A stretch of DNA of 64,000 bases. It comes from Paraferrimonas sp. SM1919 (GTDB lineage Bacteria; Pseudomonadota; Gammaproteobacteria; Enterobacterales; Shewanellaceae). Of this stretch, positions 38,402 to 47,200 are shown in pieces. The notes under the pieces were generated by a model. That model was not told the DNA's origin. It saw only the letters and a program-made list of their open reading frames with translations, and ran no database searches. Positions within the stretch are counted from its first letter, which is position 1. Every line of letters begins with the position of its first letter. Position numbers and translations under genes: made by a program. The DNA is taken from assembly GCF_010993985.1 (NCBI RefSeq), contig NZ_WINH01000004.1:62001-126000 (forward strand), written 5' to 3'.

Positions 38402-39291
38402 CCATGTAATTGTTGTGGGTAACCATCAGGCAGAACATGGCCACCTTCAAACTGAATATGGCGTTTGTTGCCTGCTTTTAATAAATTAAATAGCGCTTGA
38501 TTGTCCTTTATATCAGCATACTTATCATCATTGGCACTCACCAGCCAAATTTTATTGGCAGCGGCGTTTTTAAGGTAATTTTGAGGGGCAACCAAGGCCG
38601 TTTTATCATCTAAATGGGGCGGTACTATCGACAAAACCTGCGTTACCCTGTGATCGGCTGAGGCTAATAATAATGCCATGTGCCCGCCCATACTATAACC
38701 CGCTATTTTAACCTTATCTGCATTAAATTGAGGGTGTTGCTGCAGTAAATCTAATAGTACCCTATAGTCTTTCACCGTATTAATAATCATGTTTTCATAG
38801 GGTTGGCGTTTTCCCCATAAGTGCATGCCCCACATGATCTGCTTAATGGTAAGTTGAGGATCTTTACGCAAGCCATGGTTTCTGGCATCCATAGCTATCA
38901 CAATATTACCGGCTTCTAATGCCATATTCGCAAGTGTGTGGGTTTGTTCTAGGGTTGGTCTATCTTTAAAGCTGTCACTAAACCAACGGTTATCACTGCG
39001 CCCCATGGCATGCAAACCAATAAATATGGGTAGTTCAGACTGTTTTTTGCTTGTCATTGGTAGTTTTATTCGGCCATTAACTTGGGCACCATCAAAACTA
39101 CTAAAGGTAAAAGCATACTCATGATCACTCACTGAGGCAAAGTCCAATTCAGAATTAACTTCTTGATACTCAAAAGTATACTTAAGTTGCTGCTCAGTTA
39201 GTTGATAGCTTTTTAAACCAAACAACATATACCATAGTAATGCTAAGGTTGAAGTGGCTAACACTAAGCCTAAGGTAATCTTTTTCCACAT
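38392..39291 (-). CDS. Membrane-anchored alpha/beta hydrolase
   Basis: 299 residues. An N-terminal membrane anchor (about 5-24) is followed by a hydrolase core with FIGLHAMGRSDNRW near 90, the nucleophile elbow GYSMGGHMALL (near 198) and a C-terminal HIQFEGGHVLPDGYP that should contain the catalytic histidine. It is probably a periplasm-facing esterase or peptidase of the DAP2-like group; the substrate is unknown. It is second in the operon after the DJ-1-type gene. Confidence 0.85.
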   Translation of the reverse strand: MWKKITLGLVLATSTLALLWYMLFGLKSYQLTEQQLKYTFEYQEVNSELDFASVSDHEYAFTFSSFDGAQVNGRIKLPMTSKKQSELPIFIGLHAMGRSDNRWFSDSFKDRPTLEQTHTLANMALEAGNIVIAMDARNHGLRKDPQLTIKQIMWGMHLWGKRQPYENMIINTVKDYRVLLDLLQQHPQFNADKVKIAGYSMGGHMALLLASADHRVTQVLSIVPPHLDDKTALVAPQNYLKNAAANKIWLVSANDDKYADIKDNQALFNLLKAGNKRHIQFEGGHVLPDGYPQQLHGWF

Positions 39292-39301
39292 ACTCTGACT
39301 C

Positions 39302-40414
39302 CTATAGAGTAGCTAACAAGGTTTTTAAATCTTGGCTGTCAGGATGTTGTTTTATAGATGCAGCTAATACCGCTTTAGCTGTGTCTTTATTATTTAACGC
39401 AAGGTATGCCTTAGCGATGGCGGCATCCAGTTTTGGATGATTAATTAGGCTTTGTGTTTGCAGCATTAATTCTAGGGCACTGTTTAGTTGATGCTGAGTA
39501 GTCGCATGCTGACTTTGGTATAAACCAAACATTGCCATTAACATTGGCTCGTAATTGCTGGTGTTCGCTTTAAATTCTTGACTGGCCTTTGCTGGATTCA
39601 CGATAAATTTCTCTATTAATAGTACGGTTTCATCGTCTTTAAAACGTAAATCACTAGCTAGGGTTAATCCAAGTTGCTTGGCCATCTCTTTAGCAGAATC
39701 TGCAGTAGAAAAAGGGTTTTGCCCAGTAATAATGCGGCCATCAATGCTTACCTGATTGAGCATTAAACCGTCTTGAACAAAGTTGGCACCTTGCTCACTC
39801 AAGCGGGTCTCTAATTCAAATGGCATGGTCCACGCTTTAGTAAATATGGATTCTTCTTCATTGGTAAAAGCGGAAATGCGCTTGCCATCCACAAGGTACT
39901 GACCATTTGTTAGTTTGACATCAAGCAATGCGGCAGGGCCATGACATACCGCGCCAATTACGCCATTGTTTTGGTAAACGCTGGCAATAATTTTTTTAAG
40001 ATTACTGTCCTTGGCTAAATCAAACATAGGCCCTTTGCCACCTACAACATAAACTGCGTCGTAATCGGCGGGGTTGATGTCTGATAGCTTATAACTAGTC
40101 TCTAAGGCGGCTACGGCAGATGTATCTTCTAAAAAGGCTTGGTTGTATGCTTTGTTTTTATCGTACTTATCGGTGATTAATTTACCACCAAGTGGAGAGG
40201 CGAAAGTAATCTCCGCCCCGGCTTTATCAAGCACCAAATAGGACTTACTCATTTCATCGAACTCATAACCTGGCTGAACCAGCTTATCTCCCTGCATCTG
40301 GCCGTAACTACTAAGTACCATAAGTACTTTTGGTGCTTCATCAGCCATCGCGGTTGCATTAATTAAGCTTGATAATAGGGCGCCACTTACTAGTAAACCT
40401 TTTGAATTAGTCAT
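39302..40414 (-). CDS. Exported DJ-1/PfpI family protein with helical C-terminal extension
   Basis: 370 residues. A signal peptide ends near ATAMADEAP. The DJ-1/PfpI (type 1 glutamine-amidotransferase-like) domain covers about 28-250 and has the nucleophile in GAVCHGPAALLD (near 155) and the glutamate region FDEMSKSYLVLDKAG. The last ~110 residues are helical and TPR-like (LNSALELMLQTQSL...AYLALNNKDTAKAVL). Such domains act in glyoxal or chaperone chemistry; an exported version with a TPR-like tail is less usual. It heads the operon. Confidence 0.85.
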   Translation of the reverse strand: MTNSKGLLVSGALLSSLINATAMADEAPKVLMVLSSYGQMQGDKLVQPGYEFDEMSKSYLVLDKAGAEITFASPLGGKLITDKYDKNKAYNQAFLEDTSAVAALETSYKLSDINPADYDAVYVVGGKGPMFDLAKDSNLKKIIASVYQNNGVIGAVCHGPAALLDVKLTNGQYLVDGKRISAFTNEEESIFTKAWTMPFELETRLSEQGANFVQDGLMLNQVSIDGRIITGQNPFSTADSAKEMAKQLGLTLASDLRFKDDETVLLIEKFIVNPAKASQEFKANTSNYEPMLMAMFGLYQSQHATTQHQLNSALELMLQTQSLINHPKLDAAIAKAYLALNNKDTAKAVLAASIKQHPDSQDLKTLLATL

Positions 40415-40496
40415 GTCATATCTCCTTTGATGATCCCTTGTATTTGGGGTTGGAGATAAATTAACAGTGATGATGTGAAGAAAGTGTGAAGATTGG

Positions 40497-40622
40497 AGGG
40501 CTGAGCATTCGAGAACGCTGCTGCGCAGTTTGAATACAGATTACGGAAAACAGAATACTGAAAGACATCCGTAATCCGTAACCTCGAGTCACGAAGTGAC
40601 GTTCTCGCAGGCGAAGCCATAA
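40497..40622. repeat. Degenerate intergenic palindromic repeat, copy C
   Basis: GAGAACGCTGCTGCGCAG, GAATACAGATTACGGAAAACAG, CGTAATCCGTAACCTCGAG, the hairpin word GTCACGAAGTGAC and TTCTCGCAGGCGAAGCC. It closely parallels copy B. Its right end abuts, and appears to truncate, the YfcC-type pseudogene. Confidence 0.7.
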
Positions 40623-40920
40623 TGCCCATGTACTTTAATACACCAAAGGCACCACCTACGAATACTACTACACCCATTACGCCGCCAGCAGACTAAAAGC
40701 CGCTGTAGAACCACTGTAAAAAGCCAATTAGGGTGGTTGGGTTTGATTCAAGCTGACGGTAGCTTTCAGGATCAATCACGGTTTTACCATCAACTACAGT
40801 GCGGGCAAACTCACCTGCAGGAATAAAGTAAGTCGCAATTCCTGCAATAGCAACCATGATCACCAACGAGAAAAATGGGTGGTTTGGCGCTTTAGCGGTT
40901 TTCACTGCAGCTTGAGTCAT
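40620..40920 (-). pseudogene. YfcC/DcuC-type transporter, 5' remnant
   Basis: From ATG at 40920 the frame reads MTQAAVKTAKAPNHPFFSLV, a first membrane helix and IPAGEFARTVVDGKTVIDP, the N-terminal signature of YfcC-like basic amino acid/C4-dicarboxylate carriers. A TAG at 40693-40695 interrupts it, after which the same frame continues with SAGGVMGVVVFVGGAFGVLKYM, still transporter-like, until it runs into repeat copy C. The intact family protein is over 450 residues, so this is a short dead fragment. Confidence 0.8.
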
Positions 40921-41107
40921 AGGCTCTCCAATATGCCTTTATTCGATTTTAAAAGGCGTTCACTAATTCACTAATTCACTAAGCCGCGAATTATAAAGGT
41001 TTACCAGCTTCCATTAACTTTTGTTGGTGAACTATCAAGTAGGGTTTACAAAAAATTTACATGCGTGTGATGTTGATAACAGTTTTCAATTAGGATAATG
41101 TTTATAT

Positions 41108-41127
41108 GTTTCAGAAAATATTGAAAC
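41108..41127. promoter_or_regulatory. Candidate operator upstream of the GbsR-type gene
   Basis: GTTTCA-N8-TGAAAC is a perfect spaced inverted repeat 18 bp before the ATG, a position suited to autoregulation by the adjacent MarR-like protein. The remaining spacer (40921-41107) contains three copies of TTCACTAA near 40952-40974 and no gene. Confidence 0.45.
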
Positions 41128-41145
41128 TTTAAAAGGTTGTGCAAT

Positions 41146-41670
41146 ATGGAAAACTATCAACAAGACATCATTAGCCACTTTGGCGAAATGGGCAGCCGCT
41201 GGGGATTTAACCGCACAGTCGGCCAAGTTATGGCAAGGCTATTATTGGCTAATGAAGCATTAGCGGCCAATACCTTGGCAGATGAACTCATGATCAGCCG
41301 TGGCAACGTCTCCATGGCCATTAAAGAGCTGCAGTCATGGCAACTGGTTAATACCGTACATAAACCAGGTGATAGAAAGGACTATTACCAAGTCAGCGGC
41401 AATGTCACCAGCCTAGCTATCAAGGTGATGGAGCAACGCCGCAAGCGGGAACTAGAACCCACCTTATCGTTATTACGAAATACTGTTTTACAAGCCCCTA
41501 AAGAAACGAATTTATCCGTCGTTAATGAATTACTTACCGCATTAGAGTCTTTAAACACTGCTGTTGATGAACTGCTCAGTCTGTCGCCAGAATCCTTACA
41601 GTTAGTATTAAAAGCTGCGCCTAGTTTAACCAAAGTGTTAGCCCTTAAAGACAAGTGGCTAAAGGAGTAA
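41146..41670 (+). CDS. GbsR/MarR family transcriptional regulator
   Basis: 174 residues from ATG at 41146, which has AAAAGG upstream. The frame is open from a TTG three codons earlier. The winged-helix domain reads GFNRTVGQVMARLLLANEALAANTLADEL, then ISRGNVSMAIKELQSWQLVN (recognition helix) and HKPGDRKDYYQ (wing), as in GbsR-type regulators. A C-terminal dimerisation helix follows. The gene sits 3 bp before the bd-oxidase genes and probably controls them. Confidence 0.88.
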   Translation: MENYQQDIISHFGEMGSRWGFNRTVGQVMARLLLANEALAANTLADELMISRGNVSMAIKELQSWQLVNTVHKPGDRKDYYQVSGNVTSLAIKVMEQRRKRELEPTLSLLRNTVLQAPKETNLSVVNELLTALESLNTAVDELLSLSPESLQLVLKAAPSLTKVLALKDKWLKE

Positions 41671-41673
41671 CCC

Positions 41674-42999
41674 ATGGATGTATTAATACTTTCAAGGCTA
41701 CAATTTGCCTTAAATATTAGTTTTCACATTTTGTTTCCCACCATCACCATTGCCCTTGGTTGGTTTTTATTCTTCTTTAAAGTGCGCTTTATGCAAACCG
41801 GTCAAGATAAATGGATGGCTGCCTATCGGTTTTGGGTAAAAGTGTTCGCTTTAACCTTTGCTTTAGGGGTGGTCAGTGGCATTACCATGTCATTTCAATT
41901 TGGCACCAACTGGCCAGGCTTTATGGAAAAGGTGGGCAACATTGCCGGGCCATTGCTGGGTTATGAAGTGCTCACAGCCTTCTTTTTAGAGGCCACTTTC
42001 CTAGGCATTATGCTGTTTGGCTTGAAGCGGGTAGGGCACAAAGTGCATACCATTGCGACTCTTGTGGTGGCCTTTGGTACCACTATGTCAGCTTTCTGGA
42101 TTTTAAGTTTAAATTCTTGGATGCACACCCCAACAGGCCATGAAATGATTGACGGTGTCGCCCATGCGAAAGATTGGTCTGCCATTATATTTAACCCTTC
42201 ATTCCCTTACCGTTTAAGCCACGTATTGCTGAGCTCAGGATTAACTGCCAGCTTTTTAATTATTGGCCTAAGTTGTTATCGCTTATACAAGGGCGATAAA
42301 CAAGTAACCCCCAAACTTACCTTAAAAGTGGCCTTATTCGCTGCGGCCATACTAGCGCCTATGCAAATTTTTGTGGGTGACTTACATGGCTTAAATACCC
42401 TTAAGCATCAGCCCCAAAAAATAGCGGCGATGGAGGGGTTATGGCACACCGAAAAAGGCGTACCGCTATTATTGTTTGCCATCCCCGATCAAGAGCAACA
42501 AACCAATCATTTTGAAATAGCCATTCCAAACTTGGCCAGCATCATTTTAACCCACGAAGTGGATGGCAAGTTAAAGGGCTTAGCGGAATTTGGCGAAGAC
42601 ATTCCCCCTGTAAAACCCGTGTTCTTTAGCTTTCGGATAATGGTCGCCATGGGCGTGTTAATGCTGCTAATGGCTTGGTACGGCAGTGTTCAACTGCTAA
42701 AAAACGGCAAATTAAACGGTTTTAGTGAAAAGGTATTTATTGCCATGATGTTCAGTGGCTGGATTGCTACATTGGCAGGTTGGTATGTAACAGAAGTCGG
42801 CAGACAACCCTATTTAGTCGATGGCATCTTAAAGGTGAGCGAAGCGGTCACCACGGTGCCAAGTTCTAATGTATTGCTGAGCTTTAGCTTATACAGTGTG
42901 ATTTATGGGGTGCTATTAGTGGCTTACATTCACACCATATTACTGCTCGCGAGAAAAGCTATTAACGAGCAACAATCTCAAGGAGAAAGCCATGTTTGA
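41674..42999 (+). CDS. cioA: Cytochrome bd-type quinol oxidase subunit I (CIO type)
   Basis: 441 residues. SRLQFALNISFHILFPTITIALG (about 5-27) carries the conserved haem-ligand histidine of helix 1. GTNWPGFMEKVGNIAGPLLGYEVLTAFFLEATFLG and LNSWMHTPTG are diagnostic; GRQPYLVDG marks the C-terminal quinol-side segment. The Q-loop is short, as in cyanide-insensitive (CIO) oxidases. It reduces oxygen with quinol and tolerates inhibitors such as cyanide or NO. It overlaps cioB by 8 bp. Confidence 0.93.
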   Translation: MDVLILSRLQFALNISFHILFPTITIALGWFLFFFKVRFMQTGQDKWMAAYRFWVKVFALTFALGVVSGITMSFQFGTNWPGFMEKVGNIAGPLLGYEVLTAFFLEATFLGIMLFGLKRVGHKVHTIATLVVAFGTTMSAFWILSLNSWMHTPTGHEMIDGVAHAKDWSAIIFNPSFPYRLSHVLLSSGLTASFLIIGLSCYRLYKGDKQVTPKLTLKVALFAAAILAPMQIFVGDLHGLNTLKHQPQKIAAMEGLWHTEKGVPLLLFAIPDQEQQTNHFEIAIPNLASIILTHEVDGKLKGLAEFGEDIPPVKPVFFSFRIMVAMGVLMLLMAWYGSVQLLKNGKLNGFSEKVFIAMMFSGWIATLAGWYVTEVGRQPYLVDGILKVSEAVTTVPSSNVLLSFSLYSVIYGVLLVAYIHTILLLARKAINEQQSQGESHV

Positions 43000-43990
43000 T
43001 GCCCATACCCTAGCACTCATTTATATTGCCTTATTAGGTCTGGCAGTGATTTTATACGCACTCTTAGATGGCTACGATTTAGGCGTGGGCATATTACTGC
43101 CAATTAATGATAAACAAAGTGCCGATACCATGATTGCCTCTATCGGCCCATTTTGGGATGCCAATGAAACCTGGTTAGTATTGGCTGTTGGGCTGTTACT
43201 TATTGCATTTCCTGAGGCACATTCAATTATTTTGACCGAATTATACTTACCCGCGACCTTTATGTTACTTGGGTTAATACTGCGTGGCGTGGCTTTTGAC
43301 TTTCGGGCAAAAGCGGCAGTGAGCTATCAAAAAACTTGGGACGTTGCCTTTAAATTCGGTTCGTTATTGGCCGCATTTACCCAGGGCTACATGTTAGGTT
43401 TATATGTGATTGGTTTTGATTCGGGCCTGCATGGGCAGCTGTTTGCGGTGGCCTCAGGCATCGGTGTGAGCTGTGCCTATGCCTTTATTGGTGGCACCTG
43501 GTTAATCATGAAAACAGAAGGCAAATTGCAACAAGCCGCTATCGTTTACTGCAAGTACTTAGCTGCCATTGCCTTCATCGGTATTGCCTTAGTAACGGCG
43601 CTGAATTTATACCTATACCCACAAGTATTTGCTAAGTGGTTTGCGATGCCTACCGCATTGATATTACTGCCACTGCCGCTATTGGCGACGCTCTGTTTTA
43701 TCATGTTATTTGTGGTACTTAATGCACTTAATAAAGATTCAAACTGGGGCCAAGCCTTACCATTTGTACTGGCTTGTTTAATCTTTATCATTAGCTTTTT
43801 CGGGCTAGGCTTTAGCTTCTTCCCATACATAGTACCAAACCAACTCAGTATTTTTGATGCCTTAGCTGCGCCGGCATCTTTAAATTTCTTGATGTGGGGA
43901 GTGGTGATCGTAGTACCGACCATTCTGGCCTACACCATATACAGCTACCGAGTGTTCTGGGGTAAAGCTGAAAAACTCAGTTATTACTGA
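42992..43990 (+). CDS. cioB: Cytochrome bd-type quinol oxidase subunit II
   Basis: 332 residues with about eight to nine membrane helices. LDGYDLGVGILLP (about 24-36) and GPFWDANETWLVLAVGLLLIAFPEAH (about 52-77) are the CydB/CioB signatures. It scaffolds the catalytic subunit. The start is inside cioA. No cydX-like small gene was found after it. Confidence 0.93.
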   Translation: MFDAHTLALIYIALLGLAVILYALLDGYDLGVGILLPINDKQSADTMIASIGPFWDANETWLVLAVGLLLIAFPEAHSIILTELYLPATFMLLGLILRGVAFDFRAKAAVSYQKTWDVAFKFGSLLAAFTQGYMLGLYVIGFDSGLHGQLFAVASGIGVSCAYAFIGGTWLIMKTEGKLQQAAIVYCKYLAAIAFIGIALVTALNLYLYPQVFAKWFAMPTALILLPLPLLATLCFIMLFVVLNALNKDSNWGQALPFVLACLIFIISFFGLGFSFFPYIVPNQLSIFDALAAPASLNFLMWGVVIVVPTILAYTIYSYRVFWGKAEKLSYY

Positions 43991-44009
43991 GCATAAAATG
44001 TGGGGTCAC

Positions 44010-44138
44010 TTCGTTTCGAGGTCAAAGCACAGAATACGGAATACCGAATGAGTCTGTGATCCGTATTCATCCCTTGAGCCACGAAGTGGCACTGTCGAAG
44101 CGAAGGCGAAGCCGCTCTCGCTTCCGTCATCTATTTTC
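44010..44138. repeat. Degenerate intergenic palindromic repeat, copy D
   Basis: CAGAATACGGAATACCGAATGAG, TGATCCGTATTCATC, the hairpin word GCCACGAAGTGGC and GAAGCGAAGGCGAAGCCGCTCTCGCTTCC, in the same order as copies B and C. It lies just after cioB. Confidence 0.6.
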
Positions 44139-44180
44139 GTCACCCATCAAGTGACTAAAATTAAACCTTGTGTTTACATG

Positions 44181-44227
44181 TGAAAGCGCTTACATTTTTA
44201 GGTGTTAATAAAATGTAAGCGCTGCTG
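44181..44227. promoter_or_regulatory. Two LacI-family-like operator sites upstream of the GH81 gene
   Basis: TGAAAGCGCTTACA (44181-44194) and TGTAAGCGCTGCTG (44214-44227) share the core AGCGCT with flanking TGTAA/TTACA, the usual shape of LacI-type sugar operators. Their centres are 33 bp apart, about three helical turns. They lie 52-98 bp before the ATG. No LacI-type regulator is encoded in the window. Confidence 0.6.
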
Positions 44228-44278
44228 GTGGTATTTGCAGAGGTCATGTTTAAAGTCATTTCACTTTAGGAATTTGAT

Positions 44279-47200
44279 ATGGATTTTCGAAAAAATACTG
44301 TCGGCAGTGTGCTGGCGGTCAATTTATTACTGCTACAAGGCTGTGGTGGTTCCTCTTCAGATTCACCTGATCCTACACCAGAGCCGATTGATGCTATTGC
44401 GCCGGTGATCACCTTAAATGGCGATGCACAAATTCAGCATGAGCAAGGCACCAGTTACCAAGATGCCGGTGCAACAGCGAATGATAATGTTGATGGTACA
44501 GTAAATGTTACCACAACCGGTGAAGTGGGCTCTAATGCCGCCACTTACACCATTACCTATAGCGCCAGTGATGCCTCAGGTAATACCGCCAGCCTAACCA
44601 GAACCGTTATCGTGGCGGATACTATTGCACCAGTGATCACCTTAAACGGTGAAAGCCCGATGCAGATAACTGAAGGTGAAGCCTATCAAGAGCCTGGTGC
44701 AACTGCCGTTGATGTGGTTGATGGGGCAATCGATGTGGTGATCAGCGGCAATGTTGGCCAAAGCGTTGGTAATTATCAAGTGAGTTACACGGTTGCCGAT
44801 ACGGCAGGTAACAATGCCAGTCTTACCAGGCAAGTCGAGGTGTTAGCCAAAGACACTACACCGGTTGATGGTGTTGAACTGGTCGTTATGGTTGATGGCC
44901 AAGCAGACAGCAAATGGGACAGAGGCTTATTGGCTTTTGATGCAGCTTTAGGTTATGCAGATTGTAGCAACAGTCAAGGTTCTAGCCCATGTGTCAGCAT
45001 TGATTGGCAAACTGTAAACGATGCCGAAAAAGGTCAAGTACTGCAAATTAGCCATGGTAGTACGGGGGAATTAGCAGGCTTCTTTATTGGCTCAAGTGCC
45101 GGAGAAGATCTCACCGTATTTAGTAAGGGCGCCCTTAAGTTTGATATTAAACACATCAGTGGTGACAGCAATTTTACTGCCAAACTTGATTGTTTTTATC
45201 CATGTACATCGGGTGATCAAAGCCTAGGTTCACTTGGCACCGATGGTTGGCAAACGGTGGAAATGCCAATCGCCAGCTTAATCAATGCCGGTTTAGACAT
45301 CACCAAAGTCAACACCGGTATTGTGATTTGGGCCAGCCAAGCTAAAGATACGGTATTTTTGTTAGATAACGTACGCTTTAGTACCGATACTGCCTTTGAA
45401 ATACCGCCAAATAACGGCGGTACTTTTGATAACTACAGCATTACCAATTATGGCGCTGGCAGCATCTCTGACACCATTAATCCTGACAGCTGGCGCTGTG
45501 TGCATGACTATGGTAACTGGATTTATAACGCCGGTATTGTTGAGCCAGGTGTGGCTGACTGTAATACTACAACGGGCATTCCTATTGGTGAGCCAACCAA
45601 GCTATTTCCACACTTAACCGCAGACGCTGATGATAAGCCAACACCAACTCACAAATGGTGGGGTTCTATTCCATTCATGGGTGAAATGACCATTGGCGAT
45701 GCTAATTCGGCCTCTTACATTACCCCTGATCCAATTATGGCCCGCATTACTAATGCTGGCGTGCGCATGTTGTCTATTCCTTCAGGCCTATCTTCATCGA
45801 CCGGCGGCTTTGGTTACGCTATTCCAGATCCATTTAGTGAAGTGTTTGACGGTATCGCAGTCGCTAACAGTAAACATGCCAATATGAACGCGGTATTGAA
45901 AGATTACTCAGACGGTACGGTAACCGTGCAATGGCAAGCCTCTGGCACAGCAGTAATGGAAGCCACCTTTGTTTATGGGTCACCCTATGCATTTTTTACC
46001 GCCCTTGATGGTCAAATCATCATTAAAACCCTGCGTGAAGATGGCGGCGAAAAAGGCACTTTTTATAACAGTGACAACAGCCTAGGGGTATGGACCAGCG
46101 TAGCGGGCAACCACAATAACTATTTATTAGTGGGTGAGGGCGCAACCACCTTTGATGGCGCAAGCTCAAACCAAATTACCGTCACTAATGCCACTAACCA
46201 ACTCACCGTTGCTTATTTACCGCAAACAACGGCTAACCCTGCTGCGGCTATGAGCCAGCAGTTCGAGCAATATGCCCGTAACATTATCGCTAAGGTAAAC
46301 ATTAATTACAGTGTAGACAGGGCAACTAACATGGTTACCGTTAGCCATGACTACTTAGATAGCGCCGATCAAGCGGTAACCACTATGGCAGGTTTAATGC
46401 CACTGCAGTGGAAACAACTAAACCAAAATTTAACCAGCCAATATTCGGTACGCAGTGCCAGGGGTGTTGTTAAGTTTGCACCTTTTAGTCGCTTTGATTA
46501 CAGCATGCCATTTGTAGGGGTATTGCCAAGCTTACCAAGCATAGATAACAGCCTTGATATACAGGTACTAACCGATCATATCAACGACTTTATCGCCAAA
46601 GGTGAGGCCAGTTGGAACACCCATACCGATGCGTACTGGTCAGGTAAAAACTACTCGAAGGTGTCTGAACTGATTGCCATTAGTGACAGCATTGGTTTAA
46701 CCACTCAAGGGCAAACCCTTAGAAATTGGCTAAAGGCAGAACTGGCCGACTGGTTTACCGCAGAAAATAACGACAGCCTCAATGAGCTTAAATACTTCGT
46801 ATATGACGATGTATGGAACACCTTATTAGCCATTGAAGAGTCGTTTATGTCGCACCAGCAGCTGAACGATCACCACTTCCATTACGGTTACTTTGTCCGC
46901 GCTGCCGCTGAAATTTGTCGCGTTGATGTTGACTGGTGTTCAGCAGAACAATACGGCCCAATGATTGAGCTGTTAATTCGTGACTACGCCGGTGGCAGGG
47001 ATGATGACATGTTCCCATACCTGCGCAACTTTGACCCTGCAAATGGTTTCTCATGGGCATCAGGCAAGATGAACTTTGCCCGTGGTAACAACAATGAATC
47101 GACCTCGGAAGCAGCCAATGCTTATGGCGCAGTAGTGTTATACGGCTTAATCACCAATAACACCGAGCTTACCGAGCGTGGCATGTATTTACATGCATCA

